From: Planctomycetaceae bacterium
GTDB lineage: Bacteria; Planctomycetota; Planctomycetia; Planctomycetales; Planctomycetaceae
NCBI GenBank assembly: GCA_024742875.1
Contig: JANSXP010000066.1
Coordinates: forward strand, 1-39,936
Length of the DNA stretch: 39,936 bases
Reading direction: 5' to 3'
Shown: in pieces, positions 33,261 through 39,936 of the stretch
Position numbering within the stretch: the stretch's first letter is position 1
Layout: every line of letters starts with the position of its first letter
Made by a program: the position numbers and the translations under genes
The notes under the pieces: generated by a model
Told to the model about the DNA's origin: nothing
Seen by the model: only the letters and a program-made list of their open reading frames with translations
The model's database searches: none

Positions 33261-33932
33261 GTGCAATCTCTGTTTCCCCCATCCCTGCTGCAGCAGATTG
33301 AAGTCACAGGCGTTGTGTCTGTGCTGATCATTGATGATGTTGATCACGCGGTGCCACTGGCGAAGGCGTTGCTGGCTGGCGGTGTCAATGTCATGGAACT
33401 GACGCTTCGCACAGATGCTGCTGTGGAATCGCTGAAACGCATTCGTGAAGAGGTGCCTGAGATGACGGCGGGCATCGGGACCGTACTCACGCCCGAGCAG
33501 GTGGACGAGGTGGCAGCAGCCGGTGCCCACTTTGCTGTGGCTCCCGGCCTGAATCCCCGCGTTGTCCAGCGGGCAGCGGAAGCGGGGCTGCCATTTGCGC
33601 CGGGTGTGATGACGCCCTCGGATGTGGAGCGGGCCGTCGAATTGGGGTGCCGTGAACTGAAGTTCTTCCCCGCGATGCCCTCCGGCGGGCTGCCCATGGT
33701 GAACAGCATTCGAGCACCGTTTGCTCATTTGGGAGTCCGGTTTATACCACTGGGAGGCGTCAACGCAGAGAACATGAGCGACTGGCTGGCCAGTCCGGCC
33801 GTGTTTGCGGTCGGCGGTTCCTGGCTGACACCCCGATCGGCCGTTGCTGCGGGCGACTGGGCAGAAATCACCCGTCGCGCGTCGGAGGCCGTAACAATCG
33901 CCAACACGGTGCGGTCACAGCAGCGTAGTTGA
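33261..33932 (+). CDS. eda: KDPG/KHG aldolase (2-dehydro-3-deoxy-phosphogluconate aldolase)
   Basis: A 223-residue class I aldolase of the Entner-Doudoroff type, splitting KDPG into pyruvate and glyceraldehyde 3-phosphate. The Schiff-base lysine is Lys134 in ELKFFPA, the acid/base Glu46 and Arg50 lie in VMELTLRT, and GTVLTPEQ and GGSWLTP are family-typical; numbering and spacing match E. coli Eda (Glu45, Arg49, Lys133). One variation is seen in the phosphate loop: IPLGGV here against PTGG in E. coli. GTG 33261 is taken as start because conserved sequence begins right after it (VQSLFPPSLLQQIEVTGVVSVL); the longer frame from 33126 has no conserved part. A paralogous use with other 2-keto-3-deoxy acids is possible. 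Confidence 0.88.
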   Translation: MQSLFPPSLLQQIEVTGVVSVLIIDDVDHAVPLAKALLAGGVNVMELTLRTDAAVESLKRIREEVPEMTAGIGTVLTPEQVDEVAAAGAHFAVAPGLNPRVVQRAAEAGLPFAPGVMTPSDVERAVELGCRELKFFPAMPSGGLPMVNSIRAPFAHLGVRFIPLGGVNAENMSDWLASPAVFAVGGSWLTPRSAVAAGDWAEITRRASEAVTIANTVRSQQRS

Positions 33933-34003
33933 ATGAGAGACGCGCGTCGCTGATTCGTGATCTCCACTGCCTTCACAGTCGCTGACCCAATGAAACACGG
34001 ACC

Positions 34004-35683
34004 ATGAAGTCTGCCGGAATCTCTGTCGTGCTGGCTGCGGCCGCCTTTTTTCTGGCGGCAGCGCGGATCAACCCTGGGCTGGTGGATTCAGATCTGCCCT
34101 CGGGACCTGGCCTGACGCTCGATGAGTCTTTCAACATCGGTCAGGGCGTGTATCTGTTTGAGTCCTTTCTGGACCACGGGCCGCTGCTGTTCACTCCTTC
34201 GGGAGCAGAGGATGTTTTTGGCGCCGAGGGCTATCTGCCCGATCATCCGCCGCTGGCTCGTTTCATGCTTGGCGCCGCGCATCAGCTGACCGCCTGGGTG
34301 ATTCCCGGGGCCGAGCTGGGACTGTTCAATGTTCCGGCCGCTCGTCTGGGCAGCTGTGTCTTTTTGGCGATGACCGTGTTGGTGCTGGTCGAGTTTGTCC
34401 GTCGACGTTACGGGCTGGCCACGGCCGTGCTCTCCGCGGTTTGTTTTCTGCTGATGCCGCGAGTCATTGGTCATGCGAGAATTGCGGCGCAGGAAACCAC
34501 GACGACTTTCTTCTGGCTGGCCGCCATCGTGCCGTTGCTGACGTGGTGGACCAAAGACAGGCCCCCCACGCTGCGGCAGACTTTGGTGTCCGGTGTGTTG
34601 TTTGGGCTGCTCATGGCGGCCAAAATTCAGGCCGTGTTTGTGCCGCCGGTGCTGCTGGTCTTTAGTCTTGTGCGGCATCGCCATCGTGCCATCGTCCCCC
34701 TGGCTGTCTGGGGAGTCACGGGCTTTGTGGTGTTCTTTGTGCTGTGGCCCTGGCTGTGGCTGGATCCCGTGGAGCATCTGCTGCAATACATCGTCAAAAC
34801 CAAAGAACGCCCCACGCTGTACGTGTGGTATCTGGGCCGCCGGTATGCCGATCAACAGGTGCCGTTTCACTATCCGTTTGTCATGTTGCTGGCCACTACG
34901 CCACTGGCGGTGGTGCTGGGATTCGGCTGGCGTTTGGTTCAGCGAAAACTGGATCGTGTGGAAGTGCTCTCTCTGGCGACCGTCGTGTTTCCATTGTGCG
35001 TGTTCGCTCTGCCCGGAACTCCGGTTTACGACTCTGCGCGATTATTTCTGGTGGTGACACCGCTGCTGGCCTTTCTTTCCGCCCGAGGGCTGGTTTCCGT
35101 GTGGCAGACGCTGCCCGAGGAAGTCTCCGGCGTCGCACCGTCAGCTGACAACACGGCGGTAGCCCCCTTGTCTCGCAGGCGGCGTTCGCTGGCGATCGTT
35201 GTTTACGTAATCGCGATCATCGTCAGTGTGCAGAGATTTTCGGGCGGGCAGCCGTTCTGCCTGGAAGAATATTCACTCACCGTGGGCGGCACGCGTGTGG
35301 CGGTGGAGAAACTCGGTCTGGAGGCCAGCTACTGGGCCGAAGGGCTGAACGCGGATTTCTGGGAGCAGGTTCCAGAGGATTCCACCGTCTACGTGACGCC
35401 GGTCAGCCATCAGTTTCAGCTGACTGACGTGCAGCAGCTGGTGCCCATCGTGCAGCAGCGGAACATCAACCTGCAGCCGTTTCTGTATGACGCCACCAGG
35501 CAGCGGGGGTTGCTGCTGCAACTGCACCGCCTTGCCGATCTGCCGCCGGGACTGCGGGGCGTTCCCAAAGGAGCCGCCGTGATTGCCGAAGCGAAGTATC
35601 GGGGCGTGGTCCTGGCACGACTGGTCGATACGACAGATGCCAACTGGACACAATTTCAAAGCTGGCCCGCCGATCAGCAGTAA
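34004..35683 (+). CDS. Polytopic membrane glycosyltransferase, GT39/GT83-like
   Basis: A 559-residue integral membrane protein with about eleven hydrophobic segments. The first extracytoplasmic loop has GLTLDESFN (Asp40, Glu41), the acidic pair found near the start of Pmt/ArnT-like lipid-linked sugar transferases (GT-C fold). HPPLARFMLGAAHQL and later MPRVIGHARIAAQETTTTFFWLAA follow the same family pattern. Such enzymes transfer sugars from polyprenyl phosphates to lipids or proteins on the outer face of the membrane. The C-terminal 110 residues form a soluble domain (ITVGGTRVAVEKLGLEASYW region). Donor and acceptor cannot be told from sequence. Confidence 0.75.
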   Translation: MKSAGISVVLAAAAFFLAAARINPGLVDSDLPSGPGLTLDESFNIGQGVYLFESFLDHGPLLFTPSGAEDVFGAEGYLPDHPPLARFMLGAAHQLTAWVIPGAELGLFNVPAARLGSCVFLAMTVLVLVEFVRRRYGLATAVLSAVCFLLMPRVIGHARIAAQETTTTFFWLAAIVPLLTWWTKDRPPTLRQTLVSGVLFGLLMAAKIQAVFVPPVLLVFSLVRHRHRAIVPLAVWGVTGFVVFFVLWPWLWLDPVEHLLQYIVKTKERPTLYVWYLGRRYADQQVPFHYPFVMLLATTPLAVVLGFGWRLVQRKLDRVEVLSLATVVFPLCVFALPGTPVYDSARLFLVVTPLLAFLSARGLVSVWQTLPEEVSGVAPSADNTAVAPLSRRRRSLAIVVYVIAIIVSVQRFSGGQPFCLEEYSLTVGGTRVAVEKLGLEASYWAEGLNADFWEQVPEDSTVYVTPVSHQFQLTDVQQLVPIVQQRNINLQPFLYDATRQRGLLLQLHRLADLPPGLRGVPKGAAVIAEAKYRGVVLARLVDTTDANWTQFQSWPADQQ

Positions 35684-35818
35684 GTGTTCGGAAACATGCG
35701 TTCAACGCTGGCCCCTGGCTTTCCCGCGCGGGCAGGTGTACGCGCTGGCATCCCATTTCGTTTGCGCGACGAACTGGTAGGATGAACGTTTTGCGAAACA
35801 CTCACAGCGGTTGGGCTT

Positions 35819-36244
35819 ATGCTGAAAATCTTTGCCTTCATCACCATGGTTTTGTCTGCTCTGGCGTTGCTCATTGCCGCGTTTTCGCTGGACCTGGGCA
35901 CAACGATCTTTGCCCTGTCCGGCATTCTGATTGGCGCTCTCACGCTCAATCAGCAGGAGACACTCGACCAACTGCATAAGCTGGAATCGCAGATCCGCGA
36001 AATTCCCAAACGCCAGCCGCCCCCGACATCGCCCCAGCAATGGGATGTCGAGGACGTTACCGTTGGCGGCAAGTCGAAGGCCTTTGACTTTCTGTCCGAT
36101 TCCGACGCTGATCCGTCGTCAGCTGCGTCACACGAAAACGTTGGCGATGGCGGCGAGCACCACGAGCTTGACAAGCACGATGAGCTCGGCAAACACGACC
36201 AGACCGATGCGCCGGATGCCGAAGACGAGTCAGATCGATTCTGA
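35819..36244 (+). CDS. Small membrane protein with acidic His-rich tail
   Basis: A 141-residue protein: two hydrophobic segments at about 3-24 and 26-44, a short helix (NQQETLDQLHKLESQIREI) and a disordered tail rich in Asp, Glu, His and Lys (EHHELDKHDELGKHDQTD). The tail might bind metal ions, but this is speculation from composition. ATG 35819 begins the first hydrophobic segment. Its 3' end overlaps the 3' end of the convergent PEP-CTERM gene by 15 bp. Confidence 0.6.
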   Translation: MLKIFAFITMVLSALALLIAAFSLDLGTTIFALSGILIGALTLNQQETLDQLHKLESQIREIPKRQPPPTSPQQWDVEDVTVGGKSKAFDFLSDSDADPSSAASHENVGDGGEHHELDKHDELGKHDQTDAPDAEDESDRF

Positions 36245-36943
36245 CATCAATTCTGTCGCCACCGCGCGTCTGCGTTTTCTCCACAACAGGAACCCGCCCA
36301 TCAGGCCCGCCACGGCGAAAGTGCCCGGTTCAGGGACGGCGGCCGTGTTGGCTCCCAGAATCACGTTGTCCAGTCGCCCGGTGTCGCCGCCAATGGCGCC
36401 CGACAGATATTCACCGCGAATCTGCAGCGCTGTGACGTTGGCCAAAGCCGTCTGCAGGTCAGCATTGGTGGCCGCTCCGCCGCCGGACACCTGCCAGCCG
36501 GACGAGTCATTCAGGAACGTAGAGAAGGTCGTCCAGTCGCCAGGGTTGGGCAGCGTGGGGAAATTCTGCAGCAAAGTCAGTCCTCCCCCAATCAGACGGA
36601 TGTCCGTGGCGTCAAACAGGCTGCCACTGCCCGTGTGGCGGATGTCGTACGACAACGAATGATTGAAGTGTCGCGACTGATCGCCAAGAAAGGCGGCGGG
36701 GGCGTCAAAGAACCACGCCACACCGCTTTGCGCGTCGGTGTCCTGGATCATTCCGCCCGGATTGCCGCCGGTGGCCATAAACACGGGAGTCGTCGAAGCG
36801 CCATTGCTGGAGATGGTCCAGCCCTCTGCGCTGGCATCAAACGTGCTGCTGATCACATCGGCAGAGACGGAAGACCAGCACAGCAGGCAGGCAGTCTGCA
36901 GGCCCAGGAAAGCGAAAGACACGAACGAGGAACGGGTAAGCAT
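36230..36943 (-). CDS. PEP-CTERM sorted exported protein with laminin-B-like domain
   Basis: A 237-residue protein with signal peptide (to about residue 28) and a C-terminal PEP-CTERM tripartite signal: VPEP at 203-206, a hydrophobic stretch, then WRKRRR. Such proteins are cleaved and sorted by an exosortase system. The middle (ASAEGWTISSNG, then FNHSLSYDIRHTGSG) resembles the laminin-B (domain IV) family, a beta-sandwich seen in extracellular proteins. No exosortase gene lies in the window. ATG 36943 is used. Overlap with the convergent gene's end is small and does not affect function. Confidence 0.88.
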   Translation of the reverse strand: MLTRSSFVSFAFLGLQTACLLCWSSVSADVISSTFDASAEGWTISSNGASTTPVFMATGGNPGGMIQDTDAQSGVAWFFDAPAAFLGDQSRHFNHSLSYDIRHTGSGSLFDATDIRLIGGGLTLLQNFPTLPNPGDWTTFSTFLNDSSGWQVSGGGAATNADLQTALANVTALQIRGEYLSGAIGGDTGRLDNVILGANTAAVPEPGTFAVAGLMGGFLLWRKRRRAVATELMSESI

Positions 36944-37030
36944 GGCGGTGACCTGTAAGGAGGAGACAGTTTGGCCACACTTTACCCACGCTGCTTCGGG
37001 TTGCTGTCAGGTGATCACCGGACAGAGGGG

Positions 37031-38953
37031 TCAGGAATCGTGGGCCATCGCTGTCCCGTCCCGCCCCGCCGATTCCCTATCCCGTCCATCCGGCGCTTCA
37101 ATCTCCACGGCAAAGCCAGACTCCAGTTGGGGCAGCAGCCGGACGTGTCCGTTGATCATCCGCACGCGGTCGGAAATCGTCCGCAGATCACTGGCCGACC
37201 TGACGGTCCCCCGGTTGTTGCTCTGGCCGTCGGGAGTCTGCACGGGGGCGGTCGATAACGCCTCAGGATTGACTGTCATCTGGTCCGTGTACCGCAGGCG
37301 AATGTCGTTTTCACGGGCCTCCAGCAGTGCGGTCGCGGTCTCCGCTTCTGAGTGTTTTAGCGTATTTTGAATCAGCTCCTGAAAGATGCGATACAGCTGT
37401 TCTTTGACAAACCGGGAGGGGGCTGCCGTGTCATCCAGCTGCAGGTTAAACTGTAATCCGGTCCTTTGCTGAATGCTCTGAGCATGCTGGCGAAGTGCGG
37501 CAGCCAGCGACTGGCCTTCTACGGCCGCCGGTTCCAGCGCCATGACGACTCGTCGCAGTTCAGCGCTGACCGACTCTGTGTCCTGAATCAGACGCGGCAG
37601 TCCGTTATCGTTTGCGCTGCCCGCAGCGATTGCCTCAGAGTCGTCGGCCGCAAGTCGTCCGTGTTCCAGCTGCAGCCCGATTCTTAAAGCGGCGAGGGAT
37701 TGTCCGATGCCGTCGTGAAGATCGCGACTGATGCGGCTGCGTTCCTGCTGCTCGGCGGCCAGCAGTGCCTGGCTGGTTGCGGCCATCTGACGGTGGAGTT
37801 GCTGGTATCGCGACATCAACACGGCGAAGCAGCCAACGGCGAATAGAGCGGCGGCATAAACATCCAGCGGAATGTTCTCCAGCAGCAACAGTGTTCCGGG
37901 GATGCTGTACGTCACCGTGGGCAGGAACAGGCACGCCAGGCTGGCGGAAAAGGTCTTCGCTCCGAGGCGTCTGCGTCGAATAGCCCGCACGCACACGCTG
38001 GTGAGTACGCCGCCAACCAGGACAGTGGCCGCCAGACACAGGGTCAGCATGGTGACACGCTGCGCTGCCGGCAGCAGTGCGGCCAGGGCGATGCCGATGG
38101 ATGCTGTGACCGTGAGCGGACGCGACCAGCGGCCTGCGGGCAAATCGAACATCTGGTGAGCCAGACGCACAAACAGAAAGGGAACGGCGGCCAAAGCCAG
38201 ATTGTGACAGGTCTCCAGCCACGGCGTGTGCCAGACCGCGGTGACGCAAAACGGCAGCTCGAAACAGTAACTGACCACATAGCCTGCCATGAGCACTGCC
38301 AGCGTGGAAAACGCGGGCCGCAGAACGGACGTTCGAAACAGCAGCATTCCGAGCAGAATGGCGAATATCCAGATAGTGAACACGACGGTCTCTGCGAGAG
38401 TCGCGTGTCGTTCGGCCCTCATGACCCGCAGACGCAGTGCCTGTCGGGAATCAATCATCGGGGCCAGATGCTGCGATCGCAGAAGTCCGCCCGCGTAGTA
38501 AACCCGCTGAATGCGAATGGCCAGTAGGTTGTCTGTTTTCCGCAGCACACCGTCGGGGATGTCGTAAAGTCGCACCATCCGCCCTGTGGTTTCGTAGTGC
38601 TCCCCGATGGTCCCCGTTTTTCCGATCAGTCGTCCATTCAGCCAGACTTCATCCGCGTCAGACACACTGCCCAGCAGCACCGCCAGTGGGGCGGCAGGCC
38701 TGTTTTCCTGTGCCCAGTTAAAATGGATCCGGTACCAGCCACGCGTCACTGAGTCGGGCAGTCCCAGAGAATCCCAGCTGGCGGGTACTTCGACCTGCTG
38801 CCACTGAGAGTCATCAAAGGTCACCTGGAAATACTCGGGGCGATCGGCCGCCACAAAAGGGTGCCGCCCCGACAGACGCAGCTCGGCCGCAGTCGTGGAG
38901 GCGATCATCGGAAACGCCGCAGCGAAAAGAGCAATGAGACGAAAGGCGGACAT
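37031..38953 (-). CDS. Membrane sensor histidine kinase, HisKA_3 type, 7TM sensor
   Basis: A 640-residue kinase. After a signal peptide, an extracytoplasmic domain (about 30-175) has a glycosidase-type sugar-binding jelly-roll appearance (FDDSQWQQVEVPASW, then GWYRIHF and DEVWLNGRLIGKTG). About seven hydrophobic segments follow (roughly 185-380). The dimerisation box is RSRISRDLHDGIGQSLAAL with phospho-acceptor His413, and the N box is FQELIQNTLKHSEA with Asn530. The G1 region is degenerate (see findings). The start is ATG 38953, which shares one base with the stop of the response regulator (TGATG), with AGGGATGG upstream, so the pair is coupled. The ligand might be a carbohydrate, by analogy to the sensor fold only. 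Confidence 0.85.
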   Translation of the reverse strand: MSAFRLIALFAAAFPMIASTTAAELRLSGRHPFVAADRPEYFQVTFDDSQWQQVEVPASWDSLGLPDSVTRGWYRIHFNWAQENRPAAPLAVLLGSVSDADEVWLNGRLIGKTGTIGEHYETTGRMVRLYDIPDGVLRKTDNLLAIRIQRVYYAGGLLRSQHLAPMIDSRQALRLRVMRAERHATLAETVVFTIWIFAILLGMLLFRTSVLRPAFSTLAVLMAGYVVSYCFELPFCVTAVWHTPWLETCHNLALAAVPFLFVRLAHQMFDLPAGRWSRPLTVTASIGIALAALLPAAQRVTMLTLCLAATVLVGGVLTSVCVRAIRRRRLGAKTFSASLACLFLPTVTYSIPGTLLLLENIPLDVYAAALFAVGCFAVLMSRYQQLHRQMAATSQALLAAEQQERSRISRDLHDGIGQSLAALRIGLQLEHGRLAADDSEAIAAGSANDNGLPRLIQDTESVSAELRRVVMALEPAAVEGQSLAAALRQHAQSIQQRTGLQFNLQLDDTAAPSRFVKEQLYRIFQELIQNTLKHSEAETATALLEARENDIRLRYTDQMTVNPEALSTAPVQTPDGQSNNRGTVRSASDLRTISDRVRMINGHVRLLPQLESGFAVEIEAPDGRDRESAGRDGTAMAHDS

Positions 38954-39561
38954 CACAGCCATCCCTGGCGCGTGGCCACCCGAATGAGTTCCGGCGCGGA
39001 ATGCACGTTCAGCTTCTTCATCAGTCGTCCGCGGTAGGTCTCCACAGTCTTGATGCTGACTTGCAGCTGCGCGGCAATCCGGCGATTGGTTAGCCCCTCA
39101 GCCACGAAGTGGAGTACCTGCTGCTCGCGTTCGCTGATGTCCGGCTGTTCCGGCATTGACGCCAGCGGATCGGCCACACGCGGACTGACAAACGTCCGGC
39201 CGATATGTGCCCGGCGCACAGCCTGCAGCAAATCGGTGACGGCATCGTCCTTGTGGACGAAGCCGGCGTAGCCGGCGCGCACCACACGCTGGGCCAGGAT
39301 GGGATCGGCGTGCATGGTCAGGGCCACAAACGGAGCCGTGGTTCCCGCCTGTCGACAGGCGGCCAAAAGTTCGGCAGGTTCCGGACCCGGCATGGTGATG
39401 TCGACAATGGCCACATCCACGTCGGCCTGTCCGAAGAAGCGCATGACTTCAAAACCGCTGCGAACCGTTCCGCTGACGTGAATGTCGTCATGCCCGGCCA
39501 GCAGCGCTTCCACGCCGTGTCGCATGATCTGATGGTCGTCAGCCAGTAAGACCCGAATCAT
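38953..39561 (-). CDS. NarL/FixJ-family response regulator
   Basis: A 202-residue protein. The receiver has the acidic pair at residues 8-9 (LLADDHQ), phospho-acceptor Asp54 (AIVDITMPG), Thr84 region (ALTMHADP) and Lys (VHKDDAV). The C-terminus is a LuxR-type helix-turn-helix (ISEREQQVLHFVAEGLTNRRIAAQLQVSIKTVETYRGRLMKKLNV). GGAGG lies 5 nt before ATG 39561, which decides the start. It is the first gene of the two-component pair, with its stop overlapping the kinase start by one base. The targets are unknown; the promoter must lie to the right of 39561. Confidence 0.93.
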   Translation of the reverse strand: MIRVLLADDHQIMRHGVEALLAGHDDIHVSGTVRSGFEVMRFFGQADVDVAIVDITMPGPEPAELLAACRQAGTTAPFVALTMHADPILAQRVVRAGYAGFVHKDDAVTDLLQAVRRAHIGRTFVSPRVADPLASMPEQPDISEREQQVLHFVAEGLTNRRIAAQLQVSIKTVETYRGRLMKKLNVHSAPELIRVATRQGWL

Positions 39562-39936
39562 AGTGTCCTCCGCATCGCCGCAGCATAAGGACGCCGTGTG
39601 GCGGATGAAAAGCCAAAATCGAAGTGTTGCCCGGTCCGCCAGCGGCGTTTGCCCGGCAGGCCGTCGGTCGGGCGCCTTGATTTTCCGCACAGGGACGCGA
39701 GACTCCGGAACGCAGCCCGCACGCGAGGCTGGCTGCGGCAATCGGCGTTCAGGACATCCGACCGCAGGCGTTTGAACCGCGTCCCTACCGGACGGTCGTC
39801 TGCCAGACTCCTGGTGTCCAGTGACAAAAAACAACCGCAGGCGAGGCTCGGGATGACGGCAGGAACACAGACGCACATTGGCACGCCCAGGCAAACACAG
39901 GCGCACCCCGACACACAGACAAACACATACACACAC
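39562..39936. other. Upstream region of the two-component pair, window edge
   Basis: The 375 bp contain no credible gene. A 9-bp perfect inverted repeat (agggacgcg at 39691, cgcgtccct at 39778) could be a regulator site but the arms are 78 bp apart. The last 100 bp are CA-rich on this strand (caaacacatacacacac at the end), which makes a spurious Cys/Val-rich open frame on the minus strand. The CA tract runs into the window edge. Confidence 0.5.

Noticed and set aside
39691-39786. 9-bp inverted repeat as operator of the two-component pair
   Set aside because: The arms are 78 bp apart, which is wide for a dimer site, and a 9-bp chance match is not rare in 375 bp of GC-rich DNA.
38953-39936. 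Extended response regulator with a Cys/Val-rich N-terminus
   Set aside because: The extra part is produced by CA-rich DNA at the window edge. GGAGG sits 5 nt before ATG 39561 and the receiver begins there.

Overview
The window reads as a chromosomal segment of a planctomycete (Planctomycetales-type). Several gene types typical of that phylum occur together: a PQQ-like beta-propeller secreted protein, a secreted FGly sulfatase, a squalene-cyclase-fold secreted protein, a PEP-CTERM protein, a LEPR-XLL N-terminal segment, a Minf_1886-family protein next to a RicT/PSP1 protein, and many secreted or lipid-anchored hypothetical proteins. GC content is moderately high. I see no rRNA, tRNA, IS element, integrase or CRISPR array, so this looks like core or slowly varying chromosome rather than a mobile island. 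I cannot name the genus.

Layout. 1-797: a DeoR-family repressor (cut by the left edge) with a tandem GKPD tail. 1145-4132: PilZ protein, SMP-30-like propeller and TPR lipoprotein, all on the plus strand. 4146-7705: minus-strand block of HhH-GPD glycosylase, carboxylesterase, YHS lipoprotein and prenyltransferase-fold protein. 8046-10092: two plus-strand membrane proteins separated by a 5 x 12-bp repeat array. 10119-12787: a PlsC-type acyltransferase translationally coupled to a PQQ propeller with an inserted EF-hand. 13126-14712: NMT1/THI5-like lipoprotein and a small membrane protein. 14779-17253: two overlapping small membrane genes and a sulfatase on the minus strand. 17519-20422: a 967-residue fusion of a RoxA-like dihaem cytochrome c and a catalase-like haem domain. 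20516-25226: minus-strand SprT-like metalloprotein, large secreted hypothetical protein, HtrA-like protease and a lipoprotein with a C-terminal CxxCH. 25586-26116: a secreted peroxiredoxin with UGA at its peroxidatic position, followed by a plausible bacterial SECIS hairpin and then a strong terminator. 26210-28289: mutarotase-fold protein and LEPR-XLL protein. 28290-28766: non-coding stretch with a terminator, a hairpin and 4 x 17-bp repeats. 28767-32629: Minf_1886, RicT, PolX and a membrane protein, all minus. 32736-36244: receiver-like protein, KDPG aldolase, GT39/83-like glycosyltransferase and a small membrane protein, all plus. 36230-39561: PEP-CTERM protein and a NarL-type two-component pair.

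The two loci that most deserve attention are the UGA-containing peroxiredoxin and the dihaem cytochrome/catalase-like fusion. Both are predicted to be exported and both belong to peroxide or oxygen chemistry. Close to the peroxiredoxin lie a divergent haem-attachment lipoprotein and an HtrA-like protease, so 23-26 kb may be an envelope redox/stress neighbourhood. That link is inference from position only.
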